Below, one piece after another: positions 13,605 to 20,495 of a stretch of 20,495 bases of DNA (its first letter is position 1; every line of letters starts with the position of its first letter). Position numbers and translations under genes: made by a program. Source of the stretch: an uncultured Eubacteriales bacterium (GTDB lineage: Bacteria; Bacillota; Clostridia; Lachnospirales; Lachnospiraceae); assembly GCA_900549105.1 (NCBI GenBank), contig URND01000046.1, positions 1-20,495 on the forward strand, read 5' to 3'. The notes below the pieces were generated by a model, which saw only the letters and a list, made by a program, of their open reading frames with translations, did no database searches and was not told the DNA's origin.

Positions 13605-14588
13605 GTGGATATACGACAATTAGAATATTTTGTGGAGCTGGCCAAGACAAAAAATTTCCGTAAGGCTTCCGAGCATCTGCATCTCTCTCAGCCTGCATTG
13701 AGTAAGAGTATTCGCATTTTGGAAAGCGAACTGAATACGGTGCTGATTGAGCGGACGAACAAAAGCTTTGAGCTGACGGATACGGGTCAGGCCCTGCTTC
13801 AAAAATCTGTGTTTCTGATTCAGCAGTTTCAGGATATTTATAAAATGATTGAGGATGTCCGGCTGTCAAATCAGGGAGAAATAAAAATAGGCCTTCCGAA
13901 TAGTCTCGGATTTTTATGTTATTTCGAACTAATCTGCGAATTCCAGAAAGAATATCCGGGAATCCATATTTCTGTGTCCGGCGAGGGAACAAAGGATATC
14001 AACACAGCGTTGAGAGAAGAGCGATTGGATTTGGGAGTCGGGATGCTTTCGGAAAATGTGCCGATTGCCCGGGATGTACAGGTGATACCGCTTACCCATG
14101 ATGAAGGTGTTGCCGTAGTGAATATAAATAAGGCTTATGCAGCGGTAGATGCCATCAGTATTCGTGATATTAAAGATGAAAACTTTGTTTTGATGAACGA
14201 ACAGTATCTTCTTTATGACGACATTATGCAGCTATGTATGCAGGCCGGGTTCACGCCGAATGTGACGGCAAAAAGCAGCCAGTGGGATTTTCCTCTGAAA
14301 ATGGTTGATTTTAATCTGGGAGTTTCTATTTTGCCGCGGCCGCTGGTGGAAAAGAGCCAATTGCCGAATATTAAAGCGGTTAAGATTAAAGAAGGATTTA
14401 ACTGGGATATTGGATTTTTCTGCCTGAAAAACCGTCCGAGAACCCATGCAATGAATCAGTTTATTAATTTTACGAAAGAGTATTTGCAAGAGCATAAGGA
14501 ATTTCATTATATTTATTATGCAGACACAGGTGCGGAGTGGAGCGGGAACTGGAAGTCCGAAGAGTCCAGAATCGTAAAAGAAGAATAG
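13605..14588 (+). CDS. LysR-family transcriptional regulator
   Basis: A 327-residue regulator. The winged helix-turn-helix is at residues 1-60 (MDIRQLEYFVELAKTKNFRK, then SQPALSKSIRILE and ELTDTG), followed by a substrate-binding domain from about residue 90 (GEIKIGLP to about 300). The C-terminal 25 residues extend past the usual LysR end. GTG start with AAAGGGGTG upstream. LysR genes usually face their targets divergently; here the gene lies 55 bases after glf on the same strand, probably as the last gene of the glycan operon, and the next gene is beyond two terminators. The target and effector are not evident. Confidence 0.9.
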   Translation: MDIRQLEYFVELAKTKNFRKASEHLHLSQPALSKSIRILESELNTVLIERTNKSFELTDTGQALLQKSVFLIQQFQDIYKMIEDVRLSNQGEIKIGLPNSLGFLCYFELICEFQKEYPGIHISVSGEGTKDINTALREERLDLGVGMLSENVPIARDVQVIPLTHDEGVAVVNINKAYAAVDAISIRDIKDENFVLMNEQYLLYDDIMQLCMQAGFTPNVTAKSSQWDFPLKMVDFNLGVSILPRPLVEKSQLPNIKAVKIKEGFNWDIGFFCLKNRPRTHAMNQFINFTKEYLQEHKEFHYIYYADTGAEWSGNWKSEESRIVKEE

Positions 14589-14590
14589 GT

Positions 14591-14629
14591 AAAAAGCTTC
14601 CGGCTTATAGATTTTGCCGGAAGCTTTTT
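14591..14629 (+). terminator. Terminator at the end of the glycan operon
   Basis: AAAAAGCTTCCGGC (14591-14604) pairs perfectly with GCCGGAAGCTTTTT (14616-14629). It begins two bases after the LysR stop codon. Confidence 0.92.
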
Positions 14630-14646
14630 GTAAGTAAAATAGAGAA

Positions 14647-14696
14647 AAAAAGAAGTATCACTGTTGCAAGGACGAGACTGAGTGATGCTTCTTTTT
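14647..14696 (+). terminator. Second tandem terminator
   Basis: AAAAAGAAGTATCACT pairs with AGTGATGCTTCTTTTT (14681-14696) with one G-U pair, loop of 18. It lies 18 bases after the first terminator and has A/T-tracts on both sides, so it could act in either direction. Confidence 0.75.
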
Positions 14697-14931
14697 GTAT
14701 TGAGGGCTTAGGTATATATCTCCAAAATGGCAACTAAGGAAGCCGGTATTCCGACAGATGATACGCGGCCGCATACCATCCATCGGTGGTGTTTTCCCGT
14801 TAATAATATAACCTTTATCTATATTATAGGCAGACGCAATCAGGTTGTAAAATACATATAATTTATTGAAACAATAACTTAAAGTAATTGGCTAACGAAA
14901 TATTTTAGCGTGAAATTGACGCAAAACGAGA
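14697..14931. other. Intergenic stretch without supported gene
   Basis: An AT-rich gap between the terminators and the promoter of the epimerase gene. A 44-codon ORF from ATG 14727 has no ribosome-binding site and no recognisable sequence. I see no RNA gene, repeat or clear operator here. Confidence 0.5.
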
Positions 14932-14960
14932 TTGTTATCTTGTGCATATTGTGATAAAAT
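14932..14960 (+). promoter_or_regulatory. Promoter of the aldose epimerase gene
   Basis: TTGTTA (14932-14937), a 17-base spacer and TAAAAT (14955-14960), with TG one base before the -10 (extended form). Predicted start near 14967, leaving a 34-base leader before ATG 15001. Confidence 0.6.
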
Positions 14961-15000
14961 TAGTATTAAGTTGACATATATATGCCGGGGGTGCAATAAT

Positions 15001-15909
15001 ATGGGACTTTTTAAGAGAAAACAGGTGTCCCGCTTTTATATTTTGAGAAATGACGATTTAGTTGTTTACATAAATAATCAGGGCGCCGAACTTATGTCTG
15101 TTAAGAGTGTAAAAAACAAAACAGAGTATATATGGAATGGAGACCCGGATTACTGGAATCGCCGTTCGCCATTATTGTTTCCGATAGTCGGAGAATTAAA
15201 TGGCCAGGTATACCGTTATAAGGGCAGAGAATATCGGATGCCGCGGCATGGTTTTGCCCGGAATATGCTGTTCAGTAAAAGCGTGGAGACTGAGGATCAG
15301 ATTTGGTTTGCTTTGGATTCGAATGAGGAGACTAAGAAGATGTATCCTTTTGACTTCCATCTGGCTGTTCGGTATCGTCTGCGCGGAAAGATTCTGGAGG
15401 TTCGATGGGTAGTGACCAACCGGGATTCGGAGCCGATGCTTTTTTCAATCGGCGGTCATCCGGCGTTTCGATGTCCGCTGGATAAGAGCCACCTTCAAAC
15501 CGATTATTATATAGGTTTTGATATGGAGAAACAGGAAAATCCCAAATATCATTCATTGAGCCGCAGGGGCCTTTATGAAGCTAAAGAATATGAACTTCCG
15601 CTGGAGCAGGGCTTATATCGTTTTAACCGGGAAACCTTCAGAAAAGATACAATGATATTTGAAAGGCAGACGACGCGGGTTTATCTGATGCGGCCGGATA
15701 AGCGCCCTTATGTTACGGTCACTTTCGCTGCACCGCTGTTTGGCGTGTGGTCGCCGCCGGGAAAACAGGCGCCTTTTGTCTGCATTGAGCCATGGTATGG
15801 CCGGTGCGACAGGGAAGGATTTTCCGGGGAGCTGGATGAGAAAGACTGGATTCAGCGGCTTCAGCCGGGTGAGAGATTTGAGGCAGCCTATTTTGTAGAA
15901 TTTTCATAA
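15001..15909 (+). CDS. Aldose 1-epimerase family protein (LacX-like)
   Basis: A 302-residue protein of the galactose mutarotase-like superfamily, LacX-type branch. These proteins interconvert anomers of a free or phosphorylated sugar in the cytoplasm. Expected active-site blocks are visible: RHGFAR near residue 80, GGHPAF near 155 as the second His, and CIEPWYG near 262 carrying the catalytic Glu. The substrate-binding barrel motifs NRRSPLLFPIVG and GVWSPPGKQAPF also fit. ATG 15001 has GGGGGTG seven bases upstream; the longer frame reaches into the promoter and is rejected. It stands alone with its own promoter. Galactose is an attractive substrate given the nearby glf, but phosphorylated or other hexoses are equally possible. 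Confidence 0.88.
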   Translation: MGLFKRKQVSRFYILRNDDLVVYINNQGAELMSVKSVKNKTEYIWNGDPDYWNRRSPLLFPIVGELNGQVYRYKGREYRMPRHGFARNMLFSKSVETEDQIWFALDSNEETKKMYPFDFHLAVRYRLRGKILEVRWVVTNRDSEPMLFSIGGHPAFRCPLDKSHLQTDYYIGFDMEKQENPKYHSLSRRGLYEAKEYELPLEQGLYRFNRETFRKDTMIFERQTTRVYLMRPDKRPYVTVTFAAPLFGVWSPPGKQAPFVCIEPWYGRCDREGFSGELDEKDWIQRLQPGERFEAAYFVEFS

Positions 15910-15918
15910 AAAGAAAAA

Positions 15919-15943
15919 AGTGGACAGTTGTTGCCTGCCCACT
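15919..15943 (-). terminator. Terminator of the DUF1540 gene
   Basis: On the minus strand AGTGGGCAG (15943-15935) pairs with CTGTCCACT (15927-15919), including one G-U pair, followed by TTTTTTC. On the + strand the same position is an A-C mismatch, so it should work mainly for the minus-strand gene. Confidence 0.7.
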
Positions 15944-15961
15944 TCCTTCTCTTTTTAGAGA

Positions 15962-16123
15962 TTATGCTCTGAATACGAAAGATTCGCAGTCAGTGCATTC
16001 GATTTTGGTTGGATGACTTTCGTGAGTGCCGACTTTAATCTGGTTTAAAGTACAGTAATCTTCAGTTCCGCAATGGTGTTTGCATTCTTTGATAGAACAC
16101 TGGATACAAGCATTTTTACTCAT
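15962..16123 (-). CDS. DUF1540 small cysteine-rich protein
   Basis: A 53-residue protein starting MSKNACIQCSIKECKHHC, with seven Cys (6, 9, 14, 18, 24, 43, 46) and ending CTDCESFVFRA. This is the DUF1540 pattern, common in Clostridia and presumed to bind metal. Function is not established. AAAGGAG lies eight bases upstream of the ATG. It is divergent from the L,D-transpeptidase gene, and a possible promoter (TTGTGT, 17 bases, TATATC) lies about 30-60 bases upstream. Confidence 0.88.
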   Translation of the reverse strand: MSKNACIQCSIKECKHHCGTEDYCTLNQIKVGTHESHPTKIECTDCESFVFRA

Positions 16124-16204
16124 GTTGTAGGCTCCTTTCAAATGTTTCGTTGTTTATGATATAAATCCCTGAATGGGTTTACACAAATTAGTATGTGGAA
16201 TTGT

Positions 16205-16235
16205 TTTAATATTATTCGGAAAAGGGAATATTAAA
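16205..16235. promoter_or_regulatory. 9-bp inverted repeat between divergent genes
   Basis: TTTAATATT (16205-16213) and AATATTAAA (16227-16235), perfect arms with a 13-base spacer. It lies in the 149-base divergent region, 38 bases before the L,D-transpeptidase start. It could be an operator, but AT-rich arms of this size also arise by chance. No clear promoter for the transpeptidase is seen. Confidence 0.3.
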
Positions 16236-16272
16236 TTTAACAGGTTTTGGATTTAATATAGAAAGACAAAAA

Positions 16273-17652
16273 ATGAGCAAGAAGAAAAAAATATTAATAA
16301 TATCAGGATGTGCCGTTGGCCTTTTGCTGGCCTGCTATGTCGGCGTATCTGTTTACTTCAGCAAGGTGTTTTATCCGAATACGTCGATTAACGGCGTGGA
16401 AGTTTCCTATGAGCAGCCGGAAGAAATTAAAGCTGTTTTGGAACAGTCGATGCAGCGCTATGAGATGAAAGTTGCGACGATTGATGGAACAACGGAAACT
16501 CTTTCAGGAAAAGATTTTGATTTTGTATATAATTTTGATGAGGTAGATAAGCTGAAAGCGGAGGAAATGGGCTGGTTATGGCCGGCGAAATTCTTTTCCC
16601 AGACAGATTATGAGATAGAAGCGGTTTACGAATGGAATAAAGAAAAGTTAAATAAAAAGATTGATGAACTTCAGTGTATGACTCAGGAGATGACGGCGCC
16701 GGTCAACGCATCATTGACGGTGGATGATAATGGATTCAACCTGGTGGAAGAGAAAAAAGGAAATACACTGAAAAAAGATGTGGTGAAATCAGAAATTGCA
16801 AAGGCTATGGGGAAGGGTGAAACAGAGATTTCACTGGAAGCTGTCGGTTGTTATGAAGAGCCGGAGATTACAATTGAGTCGCCGGAGATTCAGGATAAAC
16901 TGAAGAAAGTAGATGAATTATGCAAGGCTGAGATAACCTATAATTTTCATGGCAATGAGGAAAAGATTGGTATAGAGCAGATACGGCAGTGGGTGCGCCA
17001 GAATGGAGACGGAGAGTATTATATTTCAGAGGATGCGGCCTACAATTATTTGTGCGAACTTGCCAATAAATATGATACGATAAATTCATACAGGGATTTC
17101 TATTCCTCCAGAGGATACTGGATTACATTAGAGCCGGGAAGCTATGGATGGGGAACGGATGTTGACAGTGAGATTGAGTTGTTGATGGATGATATTCAAA
17201 ATAAGCGGGTGACAAGCCGGGAGCCAATTTATTATATGACGCCGTATGATTATTTGGATCCGAATTCGCCGGATGATATTGGATTTACTTATATTGAAAT
17301 TGATTTGTCCGGGCAGTATATGTGGTATTACAAGGATGGTGAGCTGTTCCTTTCGACGCCGATTACATCGGGGACGCTGAATACCGGACATGGCACACCG
17401 TCTGGGGTATATTATATCCATAATCGGCTGCAGAATATAGTTCTTACCGGCGATGACTACAGGCAGCCGGTAAATTTCTGGATGAAAATCGTTGGCGGTG
17501 TTGGAATTCATGATTCTCTGTGGCGTTCCGTTTATGGTGGAACAGAATATTTAAATAGTGGTTCTCACGGCTGTATTAATACGCCGTATGATGCGGTGGA
17601 ATCTTTGTTCTGGAATACGGAGATAGGTACGCCGGTGATTATGTATTATTAA
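16273..17652 (+). CDS. L,D-transpeptidase with N-terminal membrane anchor (YkuD domain)
   Basis: A 459-residue cell-wall enzyme. A Lys-rich start and a hydrophobic segment at about 6-29 anchor it with the bulk outside the cell. Residues 40-310 carry two peptidoglycan-binding-like repeats (NTSINGVEVSYEQPEE onwards), as in Firmicutes L,D-transpeptidases. The YkuD domain is at about 325-459 (YIEIDLSGQYMWYY, TPITSGTLNTGHGTPSG). The active site is His413 (GIHDS) and SHGC with His432 and Cys434. It forms 3-3 cross-links or attaches groups to stem peptides, giving beta-lactam-tolerant wall links. The ribosome-binding site is weak (GAAAGA). Single gene with a terminator after it. Confidence 0.93.
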   Translation: MSKKKKILIISGCAVGLLLACYVGVSVYFSKVFYPNTSINGVEVSYEQPEEIKAVLEQSMQRYEMKVATIDGTTETLSGKDFDFVYNFDEVDKLKAEEMGWLWPAKFFSQTDYEIEAVYEWNKEKLNKKIDELQCMTQEMTAPVNASLTVDDNGFNLVEEKKGNTLKKDVVKSEIAKAMGKGETEISLEAVGCYEEPEITIESPEIQDKLKKVDELCKAEITYNFHGNEEKIGIEQIRQWVRQNGDGEYYISEDAAYNYLCELANKYDTINSYRDFYSSRGYWITLEPGSYGWGTDVDSEIELLMDDIQNKRVTSREPIYYMTPYDYLDPNSPDDIGFTYIEIDLSGQYMWYYKDGELFLSTPITSGTLNTGHGTPSGVYYIHNRLQNIVLTGDDYRQPVNFWMKIVGGVGIHDSLWRSVYGGTEYLNSGSHGCINTPYDAVESLFWNTEIGTPVIMYY

Positions 17653-17658
17653 GTTTTT

Positions 17659-17697
17659 AAAGGACATTGGGAAGTCATCATTCACAATGTCCTTTTT
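17659..17697 (+). terminator. Terminator of the L,D-transpeptidase gene
   Basis: AAAGGACATT (17659-17668) pairs perfectly with AATGTCCTTT (17686-17695), loop of 17, followed by TT. It overlaps the -35 region of the next promoter. Confidence 0.8.
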
Positions 17698-17709
17698 GAA
17701 TGTTATACT
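17681..17709 (+). promoter_or_regulatory. Promoter of the SGNH hydrolase - DUF2804 pair
   Basis: TTCACA (17681-17686), an exact 17-base spacer and TATACT (17704-17709), each five of six matches to consensus. The -35 and spacer lie inside the 3' arm of the preceding terminator. Confidence 0.65.
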
Positions 17710-17742
17710 GAAATTAAGTAAAAGGATAAGCGGGGGTTTAAA

Positions 17743-18345
17743 ATGGAAACAGTCGATTTGGTGTGTCTGGGAGACAGCATTGTGTATGGGTATGGCGTGA
17801 GCAGCCGATATGCCTGGCCTTATCTGGCATCCCGGGCGCTTGGAATACATATTTTAAATAAAGGGGAAAACGGAGACACGGCAGACGGCATGAACGTCCG
17901 TTTTATGGAGGATGTGGTTTGGAATCATCCGAAGGAAATGTTCGTTATGGCGGGCGCCAATGATATTCTGATGGGGATTCCCCAGGCCCATACAAGAGAA
18001 AGCATGAATATGATTATCGAAAAAGCCCTTGCGGCAAATATTCCGCCGATAATCGGTATTCCCCTTCAGGTGGATGGGGCCATGCTGAAAAATTGCTGGT
18101 ACAGCTTTTTCGGGATTGAAGAGACGATGACTCTTTTTCGAAGCTACAGGGAGTGGCTGATGGATTATTGTGAAAAAAAGCAGATTCCCTATGTAGATTT
18201 TCAGAAAAAATTTCCTGAATATGTGGAAAAAAAAGGGATAAGCCGGGCTTTTCAGGATGGCGTTCATCCGACAAGAGAAGGCTATGCGGTGATGGCGGAG
18301 ATTTTTTGTGATACTTATCGGAAAATGAAAGGGGTGGGGTTATGA
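17743..18345 (+). CDS. SGNH/GDSL-type hydrolase
   Basis: A 200-residue SGNH hydrolase, a family of esterases and lipases that remove acyl groups. Block I is LGDSIVYGYG (Ser12), a Gly follows in NKGENGDTADG (block II), block III is AGANDIL with the oxyanion Asn, and block V is DGVHPTREGY with the catalytic Asp-His pair. There is no signal peptide, so it acts in the cytoplasm. Acetyl removal from a sugar is a common job of this compact form but the substrate is not shown. A GGGGG ribosome-binding site precedes the ATG. Its stop overlaps the start of the DUF2804 gene (ATGA), so the two are translationally coupled. Confidence 0.9.
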   Translation: METVDLVCLGDSIVYGYGVSSRYAWPYLASRALGIHILNKGENGDTADGMNVRFMEDVVWNHPKEMFVMAGANDILMGIPQAHTRESMNMIIEKALAANIPPIIGIPLQVDGAMLKNCWYSFFGIEETMTLFRSYREWLMDYCEKKQIPYVDFQKKFPEYVEKKGISRAFQDGVHPTREGYAVMAEIFCDTYRKMKGVGL

Positions 18346-19379
18346 AACAACATGAAGTGACACAGGTACAGCCGTTATTGGACAACAAAGGCTGCGTAAA
18401 TGAGCCGGGGTGGGCGCGAAGCCTTGTCTGGCAGTATGATCGGAAGAAAATTAAAGCGCCGGGATTTCGTATTAAGGAGTGGGATTATTATTTGGTAACG
18501 AATGACCATTTCGGAGCGGCCTTTACCATTTCTGATTTGGGTTATCTGGGAATGATCAGTGTTTCAGTATTGAATTTTGACGAGGAGTGGCATCACACAG
18601 AAACAATTCTTGTGCCTTTGACAATGGGCAGGCTGCGTCTTGGCAGTCATTCCGATTTTGGCAATGCCAATTTTAAAAATAATCGGGTGCATTTAAAATA
18701 TTCGATGGTATTTGACCGGAGGAAGATTCAGTGCCATTTTAAGAAGTTTAAAGACGGCAAAGATTTGAATGTGGAAATATGGCTGCTGCAAAAGCCGTCG
18801 GAAAGTATGTGTATTGCGACACCGTGGGCGGATGCCCCGAAAGCCTTCTATTATAATCAGAAAATCAACTGTATGCCGGCCAGCGGCTGTGTGCAGTTGG
18901 GTGATGAACAGTGGAGGTTTAAACCGGAGAATTCCATGGGAGTGCTTGACTGGGGCCGGGGCGTATGGACCTATGATAATACCTGGTATTGGGGAACGGG
19001 AAGCGGCTGGATTGAGGGCGTTCCTTTTGGTTTTAACATCGGTTATGGATTCAGCGACCGCACCTCGGCCAGCGAAAATGTTCTTTTCTATGATGGGAAG
19101 ATTCATAAACTGTCGGAGGTAACCCTATGTATACCGCAGGATATGGACGGCAATTTGCTGTATACAGAGGAGTGGCAGATTTTATCCTCGGATGAGCGGC
19201 TGGAGGGAGATTTTGTCCCGATATTCGACAGAAGTGCGAAGACAGATGTGAAATTGATTATGACGGATCAGCATCAGGTTTTTGGCCGATTTACCGGAAG
19301 AGCTGTCTTGGATGACGGTAAAGTGTTGAATATTAAGGATTTTCTCTGTGCGGTGGAGATTGTTCATAATAAATATTAA
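18342..19379 (+). CDS. DUF2804 family protein
   Basis: A 345-residue protein matching the DUF2804 family by length and features: an N-terminal PLLDNKGCVNEPGWARS-type motif, many aromatic residues, FGNANFKNNRVHL, LDWGRGVWTYDNTWYWG and GFNIGYGFSDRT. No signal peptide or membrane segment. The repeated Trp/Tyr/Gly blocks suggest a beta-rich fold that binds a lipid or carbohydrate, but no function is established. It overlaps the SGNH hydrolase gene by four bases (ATGA), implying a shared role, perhaps in lipid or acyl-sugar turnover. The tRNA-Thr promoter follows shortly after its stop; no terminator is evident between them. Confidence 0.85.
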   Translation: MKQHEVTQVQPLLDNKGCVNEPGWARSLVWQYDRKKIKAPGFRIKEWDYYLVTNDHFGAAFTISDLGYLGMISVSVLNFDEEWHHTETILVPLTMGRLRLGSHSDFGNANFKNNRVHLKYSMVFDRRKIQCHFKKFKDGKDLNVEIWLLQKPSESMCIATPWADAPKAFYYNQKINCMPASGCVQLGDEQWRFKPENSMGVLDWGRGVWTYDNTWYWGTGSGWIEGVPFGFNIGYGFSDRTSASENVLFYDGKIHKLSEVTLCIPQDMDGNLLYTEEWQILSSDERLEGDFVPIFDRSAKTDVKLIMTDQHQVFGRFTGRAVLDDGKVLNIKDFLCAVEIVHNKY

Positions 19380-19389
19380 TATTTAGGGC

Positions 19390-19417
19390 TGGACAAAATC
19401 AATTAATTTGGTATAAT
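19390..19417 (+). promoter_or_regulatory. Promoter of tRNA-Thr
   Basis: TGGACA (19390-19395), a 16-base spacer and a perfect TATAAT (19412-19417), ending ten bases before the tRNA. Confidence 0.7.
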
Positions 19418-19427
19418 GAAAAAGCAG

Positions 19428-19500
19428 GCTACTGTGGCTCAGTCGGTAGAGCGACGCACTCGTAATGCGTAGGTCAGGGGTTCGAATCCCCTCAGTAGCT
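19428..19500 (+). tRNA. tRNA-Thr(CGT)
   Basis: A full 73-base cloverleaf: acceptor GCTACTG/CAGTAGC, D arm with GGCTCAGTCGGTAGAGC, anticodon stem ACGCA/TGCGT around loop CTCGTAA (anticodon CGT, reading ACG), T arm AGGGG-TTCGAAT-CCCCT, discriminator T. CCA is not encoded. A T-run follows at 19504-19510. Confidence 0.97.
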
Positions 19501-19536
19501 CGCTTTTTTTATATTTGCAGTTTTTTGGAGGGCAGG

Positions 19537-19719
19537 ATGGATATACAGGTAGGGGATATTATAAAATTGAAGAAAAAGCATCCCTGCGGAAGTTTTGAGT
19601 GGGAGGTACTGCGGATTGGCGCGGACTTTCGGCTGAGATGTATCGGCTGTGGACATCCGGTGATGATTTCCCGGAAACTGGTGGAAAAAAATATCAGAAA
19701 TTTGAAAAGAGGCTTGTAA
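19537..19719 (+). CDS. DUF951 family protein
   Basis: A 60-residue protein beginning MDIQVGDIIKLKKKHPCG, with W-E-V-L-R-I-G-A-D and C-IGC-G, the DUF951 pattern of Firmicutes. The three Cys and nearby His could bind metal. Function unknown; the gene commonly sits beside rpsF in Clostridia, as here. The start at 19537 follows GGAGGG (19527-19532); the longer open frame runs into the tRNA and is rejected. Confidence 0.9.
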   Translation: MDIQVGDIIKLKKKHPCGSFEWEVLRIGADFRLRCIGCGHPVMISRKLVEKNIRNLKRGL

Positions 19720-19732
19720 CAGGCCTTTTTTT
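19706..19732 (+). terminator. Short terminator after the DUF951 gene
   Basis: AGGC (19710-19713) and GCCT (19723-19726) with flanking A and T runs form a short hairpin followed by seven T. The stem is short, so it may be leaky towards rpsF. Confidence 0.5.
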
Positions 19733-19773
19733 ATGTTATCATGTCTAATTGTGATATGTTTTATTATTTCCTT

Positions 19774-19796
19774 GCTCTCTGCGTATGACAGAGGGC
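19774..19796 (+). promoter_or_regulatory. Leader hairpin upstream of rpsF (possible S6/S18-binding leader)
   Basis: GCTCTCTG (19774-19781), loop CGTATGA, CAGAGGGC (19789-19796): eight pairs with one G-U, 27 bases before the rpsF start. Many bacteria regulate rpsF by an S6:S18-binding mRNA structure here. I cannot confirm the conserved motif by eye. Confidence 0.4.
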
Positions 19797-19823
19797 CAGA
19801 AGACCAGAAGGAGGTGCAGCAGC

Positions 19824-20111
19824 ATGAAAAAGTATGAATTATGCGTTGTTGTCACAACTAAAATCGAAGATGAGGAAAGAGCCGCAACCGTAGAAAAGGT
19901 TAAAGACATCATTACTCGTTTCGGCGGCAATGTGACAAACGTGGATGAATGGGGTAAGAGAAAGTTAGCTTACGAAATTCAGAAGATGAAAGAAGGCTTC
20001 TACTATTTCATTACTTTCGAATCTGATTCTAATTGTCCAAATGAAGTTGAACAGCGTGTTCGCATCATGGAAAATGTAATTCGGTATTTATGCATTAGAC
20101 AGGACGCTTAA
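19824..20111 (+). CDS. rpsF: 30S ribosomal protein S6
   Basis: A 95-residue S6 protein: MKKYELCVVV at the N-terminus, then VKDIITRFGGNVTNVDEWGK, RKLAYEIQKMKEGFYYFITF and the C-terminal RIMENVIRYLCIR, all matching S6. It binds the central domain of 16S rRNA with S18. The start at 19824 follows AAGGAGG (19808-19814) by nine bases; the open frame back to 19785 overlaps the leader hairpin and is rejected. It is followed 31 bases later by ssb, with rpsR expected next, the usual rpsF-ssb-rpsR operon. Confidence 0.98.
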   Translation: MKKYELCVVVTTKIEDEERAATVEKVKDIITRFGGNVTNVDEWGKRKLAYEIQKMKEGFYYFITFESDSNCPNEVEQRVRIMENVIRYLCIRQDA

Positions 20112-20142
20112 TTTTCATTTACAGAAAGAGGTGTAAGTCTAA

Positions 20143-20495
20143 ATGAATAAAGTTATTTTGATGGGAAGATTAACAAGGGACCCTGAAGTGCGTTACTCTC
20201 AGGGAGAACGTCCGGTGGCCGTGGCCAGGTATACATTGGCTGTCAATCGGACATTTAAGAGAGCTGGAGAAGCCGATGCAGATTTCATTAACTGTGTAAC
20301 TTTTGGGCGCAGTGCGGAATTTGCAGAGAAATATTTCAGACAGGGTATTCGGATCGTTGTGTCCGGAAGAATCCAGACAGGCAGTTATACAAACCGTGAT
20401 GGTGTGAAAGTCTATACAACAGAGGTTGTTGTGGAGGACCAGGAATTTGCTGAAAGTAAAGCAGCCAGCGAACAGTCGGCAGCAGCTTACGGCAG
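20143..20495 (+). CDS. ssb: Single-stranded DNA-binding protein (partial, runs off the window)
   Basis: The first 117 codons of ssb, starting MNKVILMGRLTRDPEVRYSQ after AGAGGTG. The OB-fold blocks VARYTLAVNR, DFINCVTFGRSAEFAEKYF, GIRIVVSGRIQTGSYTNRDG and VYTTEVVVED are all present, then the Ser/Ala-rich linker begins and the window ends. The acidic C-terminal tail is outside. The product coats single-stranded DNA in replication and repair. Confidence 0.97.
   Translation, partial: MNKVILMGRLTRDPEVRYSQGERPVAVARYTLAVNRTFKRAGEADADFINCVTFGRSAEFAEKYFRQGIRIVVSGRIQTGSYTNRDGVKVYTTEVVVEDQEFAESKAASEQSAAAYG

Noticed and set aside
14727..14861. A 44-codon ORF in the gap before the epimerase gene
   Set aside because: No ribosome-binding site, no recognised sequence, no promoter.
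19465..19536. Extended N-terminus for the DUF951 protein
   Set aside because: It would begin inside the tRNA-Thr gene; the GGAGGG site places the start at 19537.

Overview
The window looks like a chromosomal segment from a Clostridia bacterium, most likely a Lachnospiraceae-type gut anaerobe. The reasons are AT-rich Firmicutes promoters and strong GGAGG ribosome-binding sites, a DUF951 - rpsF - ssb gene order, DUF1540 and DUF2804 genes, a PDDEXK_2/Rpn-family nuclease, and tRNA genes without an encoded CCA. No species can be named from sequence alone.

Layout. (1) 1-1807 looks like the end of an integrated element. It holds an Asn/Ser-rich lipoprotein with a C-terminal four-Cys motif, a divergent small HTH regulator broken by an 8-bp tandem duplication, a small unknown protein, a 12-bp tandem repeat, and then the 3' half of a tRNA-Pro(CGG) gene followed by its terminator (1808-1905), which reads as an attachment-site scar. 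(2) 1906-5010 holds a PDDEXK_2/Rpn-type nuclease gene with its own leader hairpin, an NAD-type short-chain dehydrogenase and a convergent TetR regulator. (3) 5210-14588 is a surface-glycan locus on the + strand. It encodes five GT2 glycosyltransferases, an ABC-2 permease with its ATPase (Wzm/Wzt or TagG/TagH type), UDP-galactopyranose mutase (glf) and a LysR regulator. The first glycosyltransferase is cut off by an exact 457-bp second copy of the 3' end of the nuclease gene, terminator included. The rest of the locus starts from a consensus promoter just after that copy. (4) 14932-19379 carries envelope and sugar genes: a LacX-like aldose epimerase, a DUF1540 protein, an L,D-transpeptidase, and an SGNH hydrolase overlapping a DUF2804 gene. 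(5) 19390-20495 is housekeeping: tRNA-Thr(CGT), DUF951, rpsF and the start of ssb.

How the genes work together. The glycan locus appears to build a galactofuranose-containing polymer on the cytoplasmic face and export it by an ABC transporter. Glf supplies UDP-galactofuranose, GT2 enzymes assemble the chain and the two-gene transporter moves it out. The L,D-transpeptidase, and possibly the SGNH enzyme, act on the wall.

The most interesting signal is the nuclease gene and its detached tail. The tail ORF has a good Shine-Dalgarno and an ATG that overlaps the stop of the truncated glycosyltransferase (TGATG). The same internal start exists inside the full-length gene. This resembles the intragenic C-terminal inhibitor known for E. 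coli rpn genes, here with an additional stand-alone copy. That reading is an inference. A fortuitous Shine-Dalgarno, a passive repeat or an assembly error remain possible.
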